Position numbers and translations under genes: made by a program
Shown here: piece by piece, positions 19,294-27,367 of the stretch
How the letters are laid out: every line of letters begins with the position of its first letter
Position numbering within the stretch: the first letter of the stretch is position 1
Assembly: GCF_014203855.1 (NCBI RefSeq)
Contig: NZ_JACHJV010000001.1
Coordinates: forward strand, 4,774,001 to 4,838,000
Origin: Kitasatospora kifunensis
GTDB lineage: Bacteria; Actinomycetota; Actinomycetes; Streptomycetales; Streptomycetaceae
Direction: 5' to 3'
DNA: 64,000 nt
The notes under the pieces: model-generated
The model's input: the letters and a program-made list of their open reading frames with translations, nothing else
What the model was told of the DNA's origin: nothing
The model's database searches: none

Positions 19294-20734
19294 AGTGGTG
19301 CCCGCTCTGCCGCGGTAGCGCCAGGGCCACGGTGTCCGCGAACTCCCGCACCGCGCTGGTGCGGGAGACCACCCGGCCGCTGTGCACCACCAGGCGGCTG
19401 TGTCCGCCGGAGAGCGCGCCCGCCAGGCTGTCCCCGCGCACCGCGAGCAGCTCGGCCGGGAACCCGGCGTCCACCCGCACCGGGGGAAGTCCCATCAGCT
19501 GCCTGGCCTGCCCGCTGATCGCCTCGTAGGCGGCGCTCACGCTCAGCGCCCCGCCGGCCGCCAACAGGTAGGCGGCCTCCAGCGGATCGGCTCGCCCGAC
19601 CGGGTTGGCCGCGTCCCGCAGCGACCCGCTGCCCGCCGCCAGTGGGATCCGCTCCGCCATCAACTCGCCTACCAAGGACGGGCGCAGGCCGCCGGGCGGA
19701 CCGTCGACGGCGCAGCAGGAGCCGTTCTGCGGCAGGCAGACCACCCGCAGCCCGGCCGCCCGCAGGCTCGCGCCTGTGCCGGTGGCGAGCAGGTCGCACG
19801 GGCCCACCGCGACCCGCGGTCGCAGCGGCGCCAGCAGCGCGGCCAGCCGGGCCAGCTGGGCCGGGTCGCCGCCGCGCAGGTGCAGGTCGACGGGGCAGTC
19901 GAAGTCCACCGCCGCGGCCACCACGGTCTGCACGTAGCCGGCCGGGTCCGGGTCCAGCTCGGGGCAGCCGCCCACCGCGTCCGCGCCCAGCCGCAGCGCC
20001 TCGCGCAGCTGGGCCCGCCCCTCGGCGCCGGCCAGGCCGGTGAGCAGCCGGGGTACCGCCACCGCCTGCAACTCGGCCAGCCCGCGCAGCGCTTGACGTG
20101 CGGTGAGGACCGCCTCGAGCCGGCGCAACCCGTGCACGTCGCCGATCCGCACGTGGGTGCGCTGGGCGGTGGCGCCGTAGCCGAGTGAGGTGAGCGCGGC
20201 CTCGGTGACCCGGCGGACGATCCCCCAGTCCTCGGCCGCGGGCACCGCGACGCCGGGGCCGTCGCTGACTGGGGGTGAGGCGGGCCGCGGGTCGGCGCCG
20301 CCGGTCACCGCACCGGTGAAGGCGGTGTCGTGGTGGGCGTGCGGCTCGGCGGGGGCGGGCAGCAGCAGATAGCCCGTCAGGTCGATCCGGGCGCCGGCCG
20401 CGACGGTCGGCTCGCCGCCGCAGGCCGCGCCGACGGGCAGGGCCGACTGCGGCAGCGGGCCCAGGCTCCCGGCGGTGCCGACGGCCTGGATCCGGTCGCC
20501 GCTGATCCGTACGTCCACCACCCGCCCGTCGGCCAGCCGGGCGCCGCTGAGCAGCAGGACCGGGCCGTGGCCGAGCGGATTGCCGGCGCCGCTGCCCGAG
20601 CCGCCCCCGCCCGCGGCGCCCGGGCGGGGCGGCCCTGAGCCCGCGGGCCCTTGGCCGGACGACCCTGAGCCGGGCGGTCCTGAGCCGGGCTGGCCGGGGT
20701 GCGGTCCGTCGGGGGATGCGCTGTCCGGGCTCAT
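19292..20734 (-). CDS. Amidohydrolase-superfamily protein, cytosine-deaminase-like, active site degenerate
   Basis: This 480-residue protein has a Gly/Pro/Ser-rich N-terminus (about 8-56), a beta-sandwich start (LLLSGARLADGRVVDVRISGDRI, about 60-82) and a TIM barrel whose order follows cytosine deaminase. The first metal site is present: EPHAHHD, His132 and His134. Later residues are lost: the HCDE segment reads HLRG (only His285 kept), the SHT segment reads GPC (311-313), and the GHDD segment reads GSGS (368-371), although the following NPVGRADPLEAAYLL still aligns. It is therefore probably not a working deaminase. GGAAGGAG precedes the ATG. It may bind a ligand or act as a regulator; the function is unknown. 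Confidence 0.75.
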   Translation of the reverse strand: MSPDSASPDGPHPGQPGSGPPGSGSSGQGPAGSGPPRPGAAGGGGSGSGAGNPLGHGPVLLLSGARLADGRVVDVRISGDRIQAVGTAGSLGPLPQSALPVGAACGGEPTVAAGARIDLTGYLLLPAPAEPHAHHDTAFTGAVTGGADPRPASPPVSDGPGVAVPAAEDWGIVRRVTEAALTSLGYGATAQRTHVRIGDVHGLRRLEAVLTARQALRGLAELQAVAVPRLLTGLAGAEGRAQLREALRLGADAVGGCPELDPDPAGYVQTVVAAAVDFDCPVDLHLRGGDPAQLARLAALLAPLRPRVAVGPCDLLATGTGASLRAAGLRVVCLPQNGSCCAVDGPPGGLRPSLVGELMAERIPLAAGSGSLRDAANPVGRADPLEAAYLLAAGGALSVSAAYEAISGQARQLMGLPPVRVDAGFPAELLAVRGDSLAGALSGGHSRLVVHSGRVVSRTSAVREFADTVALALPRQSGHH

Positions 20735-21051
20735 CGGCCGGCTCCTTCCAGTCGTAGGCGCGGGCGGCCGGGCCACCCGCGCCGCGCGGAAGATCACTGG
20801 CGGTCGAGCCTATGGTCAGCGCGGGCATGCGGCGCGGAGGCTCGCGGCGGCCCGGCCCGGTCCCACCGGTCTCGACGGACCCACCGGTGAATGCCGCAAT
20901 CGCGGCACCGGCGCACGGACCTCGCGCGGCATCGAATGCCGGGCCAGGACTCGCCAACCCGTGCGAGCCGCCCACCTGCGATCTTGCGCTCGGGATACGG
21001 ATTTCACCTCTGGCCCCGAACCGTGTAATCTCTTCCTCGTTCAGCCGGTTC
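20735..21051. promoter_or_regulatory. Divergent gap holding the tRNA-Thr promoter
   Basis: This 317-base region separates the leftward amidohydrolase from the rightward tRNA genes. It contains the probable tRNA promoter at 21003-21031. I see no ORF with family support and no other structured element. Confidence 0.5.
21003..21031 (+). promoter_or_regulatory. Promoter of the tRNA-Thr / tRNA-Met / rpmG cluster
   Basis: TTCACC (21003-21008) and TAATCT (21026-21031) are 17 bases apart. The expected start near 21038 lies about 14 bases before the tRNA-Thr 5' end, a normal leader for a tRNA gene. Confidence 0.55.
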
Positions 21052-21124
21052 GCCCCTATAGCTCAGTCGGTAGAGCGTCTCCATGGTAAGGAGAAGGTCT
21101 GCGGTTCGATTCCGCATGGGGGCT
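21052..21124 (+). tRNA. tRNA-Thr (GGT)
   Basis: Acceptor arms GCCCCTA (21052-21058) and TGGGGGC (21117-21123) pair with one G-T. The anticodon stem TCTCC/GGAGA encloses ATGGTAA, giving anticodon GGT, and the T arm is TGCGG-TTCGATT-CCGCA. CCA is not encoded. Confidence 0.96.
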
Positions 21125-21164
21125 CTGGTGAACGGGATTCCGCTTGTCGGATCTCGATCACCAA

Positions 21165-21237
21165 AGCGGTGTAGCTCAGTTGGTAGAGCAAGCGGCTCAT
21201 AATCGCTGTGTCACCGGTTCAAGTCCGGTCACCGCTA
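21165..21237 (+). tRNA. tRNA-Met (CAT)
   Basis: Acceptor arms AGCGGTG (21165-21171) and CACCGCT (21230-21236) pair fully. The anticodon loop CTCATAA gives CAT, and the T arm is ACCGG-TTCAAGT-CCGGT. The standard first A-T/A-type acceptor pair, unlike initiator tRNA, points to elongator Met. It lies 40 bases after tRNA-Thr and is probably cotranscribed. Confidence 0.93.
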
Positions 21238-21320
21238 CCCCGCGTAGTCGGTCGGGAGATCGAACTCCCGATCGGCTACTCTTGTTGTGTCATCACCCAT
21301 TGTCCAAGGAAGGCACTCCC

Positions 21321-21485
21321 GTGGCTGCCACCGATGTCCGCCCGAAGATCACGCTGGCCTGCGTGGAGTGCAAGGAGCGGAACTACATCACCAAGAAGAA
21401 CCGGCGTAACGACCCGGACCGTCTTGAGATGAAGAAGCACTGCCCTCGCTGCAACTCCCACACCGCACACCGCGAGACCCGCTGA
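21321..21485 (+). CDS. rpmG: 50S ribosomal protein bL33 (zinc form)
   Basis: bL33 (54 residues) of the large subunit has the motifs KITLACVECKERNYITKKNRRN and KKHCPRCNSHTAHRETR. The two CxxC pairs (CVEC and CPRC) show the zinc-binding (C+) form; streptomycetes usually also have a zinc-free paralogue used under zinc starvation. AAGGAAGG lies just before the GTG start. It follows tRNA-Thr and tRNA-Met and precedes the two dehydratase genes, the rpmG-hadA-hadB order known from mycobacteria. Confidence 0.97.
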   Translation: MAATDVRPKITLACVECKERNYITKKNRRNDPDRLEMKKHCPRCNSHTAHRETR

Positions 21486-21528
21486 CCCCGTAGGGCGTCC
21501 TCGGGCCTGGTAGGCGACAGGTCTTTGG

Positions 21529-21564
21529 CTTCAGGCCGCACCCCGCTCGGGGTGCGGCCTGAAG
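21529..21564 (+). terminator. Terminator after rpmG
   Basis: A perfect 16-bp stem (21529-21544 with 21549-21564) with loop GCTC is followed by TCGTTT. It lies between rpmG and the dehydratase genes, so the latter may use readthrough or a separate promoter. Confidence 0.88.
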
Positions 21565-21597
21565 TCGTTTCCGCACAACCCAATTGAGGAGTAGTCC

Positions 21598-22059
21598 ATG
21601 GCGCTCGACGCTTCCTTCATCGGGCGGACCTACCCGCCCACCGAGGTGTACGAGGTGGGCCGGGAGAAGATCCGGGAGTTCGCCCGCGCGATCGGCGACG
21701 CGAACCCGGTGTACACGGACCAGGAGGCGGCCAAGGCGCTGGGCCACCCGGACGTCCTGGCACCGCCGACCTTCTCGTTCACCCTCAGCTACACGGCCGC
21801 CGCGCAGGTGGTGCAGGACCCCGAGCTGGGGCTGGACTTCTCCCGGGTGGTGCACGGCGACCAGAAGTTCCTCTACAGCCGCCCGCTGCGGGCCGGTGAC
21901 CGGGTGCGCGTGCTGATCAGCATCGACAACATCAAGTCGCTGGCCGGCAACGACGTGCTGACCGTGCGCGGCGAGATCGTGGACGAGAGCGGTGAGCACG
22001 TGGTGACGTCCATCATGACCCTGGTCGCCCGGGCGGCCGACGAAGCAGCGGGGGAGTAG
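21598..22059 (+). CDS. MaoC-type dehydratase subunit, HadA-like
   Basis: This 153-residue hot-dog-fold protein resembles the HadA subunit of (3R)-hydroxyacyl-ACP dehydratase: RTYPPTEVYEVGREKIREFARAIGDANPVYTD and LGLDFSRVVHGDQKF. The hydratase motif that normally gives Asp and His reads GDANPVYTD, so the catalytic His is Tyr. This is as in HadA/HadC, which form the substrate-binding half of a heterodimer. Its partner is the next gene, four bases downstream. In streptomycetes, which lack mycolic acids, the pair probably serves fatty-acid or polyketide-like chain elongation; this is inference. Confidence 0.88.
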   Translation: MALDASFIGRTYPPTEVYEVGREKIREFARAIGDANPVYTDQEAAKALGHPDVLAPPTFSFTLSYTAAAQVVQDPELGLDFSRVVHGDQKFLYSRPLRAGDRVRVLISIDNIKSLAGNDVLTVRGEIVDESGEHVVTSIMTLVARAADEAAGE

Positions 22060-22063
22060 CGCG

Positions 22064-22486
22064 ATGGCTGTCAGCTTCGACGAGGTCGAGGTCGGGACCG
22101 AACTGCCCGCCCAGTCCTTCCCGGTGAGCCGCGCCACACTGGTGCGCTACGCCGGCGCCTCGCTGGACTTCAACCCGATCCACTGGAACGAGAGGTTCGC
22201 CCGCGAGGTCGGGCTGCCCGACGTGATCGCGCACGGCATGTTCACCATGGCCGAGGCGGTCCGGGTGGTCACCGACTGGACCGGAGACCCGGCCTCGCTG
22301 GTGGAGTACGGCGTGCGGTTCACCCGGCCCGTGGTGGTGCCGGACGACGAGAACGGTGCCGTGATCGAGGTCACCGCCAAGGTGGCGCAGCTGCTCGAGG
22401 ACCGTCGGGTGCGGGTGGACCTGCTGGTCACCAGTGTCGGCCAGAAGGTGCTCGGGATGTCCCGCGCCGTGGTCCAGCTGAGCTGA
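22064..22486 (+). CDS. MaoC-type dehydratase subunit, HadB-like (catalytic)
   Basis: This 140-residue hot-dog protein has the full hydratase-2 motif: RYAGASLDFNPIHWNE, with Asp and His spaced as in catalytic HadB, followed by LPDVIAHGMFTMAEAVR. It should supply the active site of the heterodimer with the upstream subunit and dehydrate 3-hydroxyacyl-ACP or -CoA. GGGGAG lies before the ATG, and the gap to the upstream stop is 4 bases. A terminator follows. Confidence 0.9.
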   Translation: MAVSFDEVEVGTELPAQSFPVSRATLVRYAGASLDFNPIHWNERFAREVGLPDVIAHGMFTMAEAVRVVTDWTGDPASLVEYGVRFTRPVVVPDDENGAVIEVTAKVAQLLEDRRVRVDLLVTSVGQKVLGMSRAVVQLS

Positions 22487-22500
22487 ACCCACACCTCGAC

Positions 22501-22533
22501 GCGCCGCCCCCGCAGCTCTGCCGGGGGCGGCGC
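22501..22533 (+). terminator. Terminator after the dehydratase pair
   Basis: GCGCCGCCCCCG (22501-22512) pairs perfectly with CGGGGGCGGCGC (22522-22533), followed by TTCGTC, 15 bases after the upstream stop. Confidence 0.85.
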
Positions 22534-22578
22534 GTTCGTCTGGAGGGTCCGCCGGCAGGGGGCCGGCCATCCACTACC

Positions 22579-23634
22579 GTGGAGCGCGTGCACGTGACCG
22601 AGAACGCCCCCCTCGCCCCGCTGACCACCCTGCGGCTCGGCGGCCCCGCCCGCCGGCTGGTGACCGCCCGCACCGATGCCGAGGTGATCGCCGCCGTCCA
22701 GGCCGCCGACGGGGCCGGCGAGCCGCTGCTGGTGATCGGCGGCGGCAGCAACCTGGTGATCGGCGACGCGGGCTTCGAGGGCACCGTGCTGCGGATCGCC
22801 ACCACCGGCTTCCGGCTCGCGGGCACCGCGCTGGAGCTGGCGGCCGGCGAGGTCTGGGCCGAGGCGGTGGCCCGCACGGTCGAGGCGGGCCTGGCGGGCA
22901 TCGAGTTCCTGGCGGGCATCCCCGGCTCGGCCGGTGCCACGCCCGTGCAGAACGTCGGCGCCTACGGCCAGGAGGTCGCGCAGACCATCACCGAGGTCGT
23001 CGCCTACGACCGCAGGGAGCGCGAGACGGTCACCCTGCCCGCCGCCGACTGCGCCTTCAGCTACCGGCAGAGCCGCTTCAAGGCCGACCCCGAGCGCTAC
23101 GTGGTGCTGCGCGTCCGCTTCGCCCTGGAGGCCGCCGACGGCGCCTGCAGCCCGATCCAGTACGCCGAGGTGGCCAAGACCCTGGGCGTGTCGGCGGGCG
23201 AGCGGGTGCCGCTGCGCACCGCTTTCGAGACGGTGCTCGCGCTGCGCGCGGGCAAGGGCATGGTGCTCGACCCGGCGGACCACGACACCTGGTCCGCGGG
23301 CTCCTTCTTCACCAACCCGCTGCTGACGCCGGATCAGTACCAGGCCTTCCAGCGCTGCCTGGCCGAGCGCGAACTCGCCGCCCCCGCCTGGCCCGCGCCC
23401 GACGGCCAGACCAAGACCTCGGCGGCCTGGCTGATCGACAAGGCCGGCTTCGGCAAGGGCTACGGCAGCGGCCCCGCCACCCTGTCCACCAAGCACACCC
23501 TGGCCCTGACCAACCGCGGCCGGGCCACCACCGAGGACCTGCTCTCGCTGGCCCGCGAGATCCGCGACGGCGTGCACGCGGCCTTCGGGGTGCGGCTGGT
23601 CAACGAGCCGGTGATGGTCGGCGTCGAGCTCTGA
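22579..23634 (+). CDS. murB: UDP-N-acetylenolpyruvoylglucosamine reductase MurB
   Basis: MurB (351 residues) is the cytoplasmic FAD-dependent reductase of the second step of UDP-MurNAc synthesis. It has TTLRLGGPARRLV at the start of the FAD domain, VIGGGSNLVIGDAGF, EFLAGIPGSAGATPVQNVGAYGQE, and C-terminal motifs with SAGSFFTNP (catalytic Ser), GYGSGPATLSTKHTLALTN and the terminal VNEPVMVGVEL (catalytic Glu). SYRQSRFK carries the conserved Tyr and Arg. It is the type I form by size. GTG 22579 is used; GTG 22588 and GTG 22594 are possible alternatives because no strong Shine-Dalgarno decides. Confidence 0.97.
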   Translation: MERVHVTENAPLAPLTTLRLGGPARRLVTARTDAEVIAAVQAADGAGEPLLVIGGGSNLVIGDAGFEGTVLRIATTGFRLAGTALELAAGEVWAEAVARTVEAGLAGIEFLAGIPGSAGATPVQNVGAYGQEVAQTITEVVAYDRRERETVTLPAADCAFSYRQSRFKADPERYVVLRVRFALEAADGACSPIQYAEVAKTLGVSAGERVPLRTAFETVLALRAGKGMVLDPADHDTWSAGSFFTNPLLTPDQYQAFQRCLAERELAAPAWPAPDGQTKTSAAWLIDKAGFGKGYGSGPATLSTKHTLALTNRGRATTEDLLSLAREIRDGVHAAFGVRLVNEPVMVGVEL

Positions 23635-23661
23635 GGGCCGGCCCCCTCCTGGCGGACCCTC

Positions 23662-23883
23662 TCAGGCACGCGCCTTGCGGACCACCAGCCACACCAGGGC
23701 TATCAGGAGCAGCAGCACGAAGAGCGTCAGGCCGAGCCCGGCGCCGTGGGTGCTCCGGTAGTAGTAGCTGCGGTGCACGACGGTCACGTGGTGCACCACC
23801 ACGTGGTGGGTCGTGGTGGTGTGGACGGTGTGGGTCGTCGTGGTGTGCGTCGTGCCATGGCCGGTGCCGTGATGCGAACTCAT
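23662..23883 (-). CDS. Small His/Thr-rich single-pass membrane protein
   Basis: This 73-residue protein has an N-terminal domain (about 1-50) made almost only of His, Thr, Val, Ser and Tyr (blocks such as TTHTTTTHTVHTTTTHHVVVHH and SYYYRS), then a membrane helix (LGLTLFVLLLLIALVWLVV, about 50-68) and a basic tail RKARA. By the positive-inside rule the His-rich part would be outside. Thirteen or so histidines suggest metal binding, but no family is recognised. The gene stands opposite murB and beside the add gene. The codon use is normal for the chromosome. Confidence 0.6.
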   Translation of the reverse strand: MSSHHGTGHGTTHTTTTHTVHTTTTHHVVVHHVTVVHRSYYYRSTHGAGLGLTLFVLLLLIALVWLVVRKARA

Positions 23884-23918
23884 GGGGCGTCAGCTTTCCA
23901 TGGCCGCCACCGGAGCGG

Positions 23919-24944
23919 TCAGGCAGGTGGCGATGTCAGCCAGCCGTCGATCTCGCCCAGCAGCTCCTTGCGCACGCCCTCCGGCGCCCGCGAGCCGCGG
24001 ATCGACTGGCGGGCCAGCTCGGCCAGCTCCTGGTCCGAGAAGCCGTGCACGGTGCGCGCCAGCTCGTACTGGGCCGCCAGCCGGGAGCCGAAGAGCAGCG
24101 GGTCGTCGGCGCCCAGCGCGAGCGGGACCCCGGCCTCGAACAGGGCCCGCAGCGGCACCGCGGCCGCCTGCTCGTAGACGCCGAGTGCCACGTTGGAGGC
24201 CGGGCAGACCTCGCAGGTGATCTGCCGGTCGGCCAGCCGCTGGACCAGCCGCGGGTCCTCGGCGGCCCGCACCCCGTGGCCGATCCGGCCCGCGCCCAGG
24301 TCGTCCAGGCAGTCGCGCACCGAGTCGGCCCCGGCCAGCTCGCCACCGTGCGGGGCGGCCAGCAGGTCGCCCTTGCGGGCGATCGCGAAGGCCCGGTCGA
24401 AGTCCCTGGCCAGCCCGCGCCGCTCGTCGTTGGAGAGGCCGAACCCGACCACGCCCTGTTCGCTGTAGCGCACCGCGAGCCGGGCCAGCATCCGGGCGTC
24501 CATCTCCGACTTCATCCGGTTCGCCGCGACCAGGACCCGGATCCCCACGCCGGTCGCGGCCGAGGCCTCGCGCACGGCGTCCAGGATCAGCTCCAGGGCC
24601 GGGATCAGGCCGCCCAGGCGCGGGGCGTAGGAGGTCGGATCGACCTGGATCTCCAGCCAGCGCGAGCCGTCCGTCACCTCGTCCTCGGCGGTCTCGTGGA
24701 CCAGGCGGCGAATGTCCGCCTCGTCACGCAGCACCGAGCGGGCGGTGTCGTAGAGGCGCTGGAAGCGGAACCAGCCGCGCTCGTCGGTGGCCCGCAACTT
24801 GGGCGGGTTGCCAGAACTGAGTGCCTCGGGCAGCCGGACCCGGTGTTTGTCGGCGAGCTCCAGCAGCGTGGCCGGACGCATCGAACCGGTGAAGTGCAGG
24901 TGGAGATGGGCCTTCGGCAGCGCCCTGATGTCTCGCTGTTCCAT
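23919..24944 (-). CDS. add: Adenosine deaminase
   Basis: Adenosine deaminase (341 residues from this start) hydrolyses adenosine and deoxyadenosine to inosine and deoxyinosine. All zinc and catalytic signatures are visible: PKAHLHLHFTGS (metal HxH), LLAAPHGGEL (His and the catalytic Glu), GRIGHGVRA, CEVCPASN and PLALGADDPLLF (metal/catalytic Asp pair). ATG 24944 matches the usual N-terminus of streptomycete homologues; ATG 24962 (six codons earlier) is possible and has a G-rich stretch before it. The upstream terminator separates it from the aminotransferase, though both point left. Confidence 0.95.
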   Translation of the reverse strand: MEQRDIRALPKAHLHLHFTGSMRPATLLELADKHRVRLPEALSSGNPPKLRATDERGWFRFQRLYDTARSVLRDEADIRRLVHETAEDEVTDGSRWLEIQVDPTSYAPRLGGLIPALELILDAVREASAATGVGIRVLVAANRMKSEMDARMLARLAVRYSEQGVVGFGLSNDERRGLARDFDRAFAIARKGDLLAAPHGGELAGADSVRDCLDDLGAGRIGHGVRAAEDPRLVQRLADRQITCEVCPASNVALGVYEQAAAVPLRALFEAGVPLALGADDPLLFGSRLAAQYELARTVHGFSDQELAELARQSIRGSRAPEGVRKELLGEIDGWLTSPPA

Positions 24945-24979
24945 CCACGAATCCTGCCGCATGCACCCCCCGGACGGGA

Positions 24980-25020
24980 ACCGCCCCCGTCGGATCCCTC
25001 GGAAGGGTGACGGGGGCGGT
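24980..25020 (-). terminator. Terminator after the aminotransferase gene
   Basis: ACCGCCCCCGTC (24980-24991) and GACGGGGGCGGT (25009-25020) pair perfectly around a loop that has its own ATCCCT/AGGGT pairing. It lies 37 bases past the aminotransferase stop on the minus strand and upstream of add. Confidence 0.85.
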
Positions 25021-25057
25021 GTGCGCGGTGGTGACGGGGTGTCAGCCCCCGTCAGTC

Positions 25058-26296
25058 TTAGTCCCGCGCCTCGCCCAGCAGCTTCTGCATCCGGCTGACG
25101 CCCTCGGCCAGGTCGGCGTCGCCCAGCGCGTAGGACAGGCGCAGGTAACCGGGGGTGCCGAAGGCCTCGCCCGGAACCACGGCGACCTCGACCTCGTCCA
25201 GGATCAGCGTGGCGAGCTCGGCGGAGCTCTGCGGCCGCTTGCCGCGGATCTCCTTGCCCAGCAGCCCCTTGACCGACGGGTAGACGTAGAACGCGCCCAG
25301 CGGCTCGGGGCAGATCACGCCCTCGATCTCGTTCAGCATCCGCACGATGGTCTGCCGGCGCCGGTCGAAGGCGACCTTCATCTCCTCGACGGCCTTCAGG
25401 TCACCGCTCACCGCGGCCAGCGCGGCGCGCTGGGCCACGTTGCTCACGTTGGAGGTGGCGTGCGACTGCAGGTTGGTCGCGGCGGCCACCACGTCCTTGG
25501 GGGCGATCAGCCAGCCCACCCGCCAGCCGGTCATGGCGTAGGTCTTGGCAACACCGTTGACCACGATGCACTTGTCGGCCAGCTCCGGCAGCAGTGCGGG
25601 CAGCGAGGTGAAGGTCGCGTCGCCGTAGACCAGGTGCTGGTAGATCTCGTCGGTGAGCACCCACAGGCCGTGCGCGAGGGCCCAGCGGCCGATCTCCTCG
25701 GCCTCGGCCTGGCTGTAGACGGAGCCGGTCGGGTTGGACGGCGAGACGAAGAGCACCACCTTGGTGTTCTCGGTCCGGGCGGCCTCCAGCTGCGCCACCG
25801 AGACCTTGTAGTCGGTGGTCTCGTCGGCCACCACCTCGACCGGCACGCCGCCGGCCAGCTGGATCGACTCGGGGTAGGTGGTCCAGTACGGGGCCGGGAC
25901 GATGACCTCGTCACCCGGGTCCAGGATGGCCGCGAAGGCCTCGTAGATGGCCTGCTTGCCACCGTTGGTCACCAGCACCTGGGAGGCCTCGACCTGGTAG
26001 CCGGAGTCGCGCAGGGTCTTCGCCGCGATGGCCGCCTTGAGCTCGGGCAGGCCGCCGGCGGGGGTGTACCGGTGGTTCTTCGGGTCGCGGCAGGCCTCGA
26101 CCGCGGCCTCGACGATGTAGTCCGGGGTCGGGAAGTCGGGCTCGCCCGCCCCGAAACCGATCACCGGGCGGCCGGCCGCCTTGAGGGCCTTGGCCTTGGC
26201 ATCGACGGCGAGGGTGGCGGACTCGGCGATGGCGCCGACCCGGGCGGAGACCCGGCGGTCGGCGGCGCGGACGTTGGCGGAGGTGGAAGCGCTCAT
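25058..26296 (-). CDS. Pyridoxal phosphate-dependent aminotransferase (aspartate aminotransferase type)
   Basis: This 412-residue class I aminotransferase has the fold type I signatures GAGEPDFPTPDYIVEAA, RYTPAGGLPELKAAIA, LVTNGGKQAIYEAF, PYWTTYPE, SPSNPTGSVY and TDEIYQHLVYGD. The Schiff-base lysine is in VNGVAKTYAMTGWRVGW, and the substrate-binding Arg is in GYLRLSYA near the C-terminus. It fits the aspartate/prephenate aminotransferase subgroup Ib. The start ATG 26296 gives the N-terminal MSAST; upstream in-frame codons have no support. Streptomycetes conserve it next to tRNA-Trp and secE. Confidence 0.93.
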   Translation of the reverse strand: MSASTSANVRAADRRVSARVGAIAESATLAVDAKAKALKAAGRPVIGFGAGEPDFPTPDYIVEAAVEACRDPKNHRYTPAGGLPELKAAIAAKTLRDSGYQVEASQVLVTNGGKQAIYEAFAAILDPGDEVIVPAPYWTTYPESIQLAGGVPVEVVADETTDYKVSVAQLEAARTENTKVVLFVSPSNPTGSVYSQAEAEEIGRWALAHGLWVLTDEIYQHLVYGDATFTSLPALLPELADKCIVVNGVAKTYAMTGWRVGWLIAPKDVVAAATNLQSHATSNVSNVAQRAALAAVSGDLKAVEEMKVAFDRRRQTIVRMLNEIEGVICPEPLGAFYVYPSVKGLLGKEIRGKRPQSSAELATLILDEVEVAVVPGEAFGTPGYLRLSYALGDADLAEGVSRMQKLLGEARD

Positions 26297-26537
26297 ATCT
26301 GCATCGTCGCAGAAGCCGGTGGGCCGCCGTGGCCCGGTTTCACCATGCGTACGCGTCCTGTCCACCTGGTGACCCGGCCCGCTGCCCCCGCCCGTCGAAG
26401 GGGTTCGACCAAACGCCGTTGAACCCGTACACTCACTGATCGACGGCACGGCCGTACCGCGATGATCGGAAGCGTTCAGCACGCAGCCGCTCGGATGAGG
26501 TAGGTTGAGTGTCATCTCCGGAGCCGCAAGGCCCCGA

Positions 26538-26610
26538 AGGGTACTAGCTCAATTGGTAGAGCACCGGTCTCCAAAACCGGCGGTTGGGGGTTCAAGTCCC
26601 TCGTGCCCTG
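26538..26610 (+). tRNA. tRNA-Trp (CCA)
   Basis: Acceptor arms AGGGTAC (26538-26544) and GTGCCCT (26603-26609) pair with one G-T; the anticodon loop CTCCAAA between CCGGT and ACCGG gives CCA; T loop TTCAAGT. A tRNA-Trp directly before secE is the standard actinobacterial order. Confidence 0.97.
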
Positions 26611-26773
26611 CTGCTTGATCTTCGTCCAGCCCGTTCGCTCCGCAAGAGCGAGCGGGCTTGACGCGGAACGGGCGCTAATTGCTCAGCACTTCCATTCAGC
26701 ACTGCGCCGGATCGCCCGTGCTCTCGTGGCACGTCGGTGACCTTCGGCAGGACCCGGATTCAGGTGAGGACGA

Positions 26774-27145
26774 GTGACGGAGACCACGGGCTCCACCGCA
26801 ACGCCTGAGAGCGGCAACCCCGAGGGTGCCGAGGACGCGGTCGACGCCGCCGAGGGCACTGCGACTGAGGGTGGCAAGGCTCTCTCGCGCCGTGAGCGTA
26901 AGCGTGCGAACCGCGAGAGCGGCGATGGCAAGACGCCCGGCAAGCGCGCCAAGGCGGGTCTGTTCGCCCGGATCGGGCTGTACTACCGCCAGATCATCGC
27001 CGAGCTGCGCAAGGTCGTCTGGCCGACCAAGAGCGAGCTGATGAACTACACCAGCGTCGTGGTGGTCTTCGTGGCCGTCATGATCGGCCTGGTCGCCACC
27101 CTCGACTGGGGCTTCGCCAAGGCCAGCTTCTGGATCTTCGGCTGA
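26774..27145 (+). CDS. secE: Protein translocase subunit SecE
   Basis: SecE (123 residues) is the small core subunit of the SecYEG channel. A hydrophilic N-terminal part (about 1-75, acidic then Arg/Lys-rich with SRRERKRANRES) precedes the conserved amphipathic helix RQIIAELRKVVWPTKSELMNYT and one membrane helix (SVVVVFVAVMIGLVATLDWGF). The single-helix form is normal for actinobacteria. The start is GTG with GTGAGGA upstream. Confidence 0.96.
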   Translation: MTETTGSTATPESGNPEGAEDAVDAAEGTATEGGKALSRRERKRANRESGDGKTPGKRAKAGLFARIGLYYRQIIAELRKVVWPTKSELMNYTSVVVVFVAVMIGLVATLDWGFAKASFWIFG

Positions 27146-27168
27146 CCCAGCCCCCCACAGCATCACCA

Positions 27169-27218
27169 CTCGACCCGGTCGGACCTCCGAGCACCAACGG
27201 GGGACCGCCCGGGTCGAG
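27169..27218 (+). terminator. Inverted repeat between secE and nusG
   Basis: CTCGACCCGG (27169-27178) pairs with CCGGGTCGAG (27209-27218), 23 bases after the secE stop. No T-run follows. It may be a partial terminator or an mRNA end; nusG is transcribed in the same direction 150 bases on. Confidence 0.6.
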
Positions 27219-27367
27219 CTGTCGCCGCCGTGCGGACGAGCCCGCTACCGTTGACTGGGTACTGTTGAGACTTCGAGTCGTGCCACCCGCGCCCGCGCCC
27301 ACGGGCCCGTGGCGGGCGAGGCCCGGAGCCGTACCATCTCCACACCTCCAGGAAAGAAGCAGCCACC

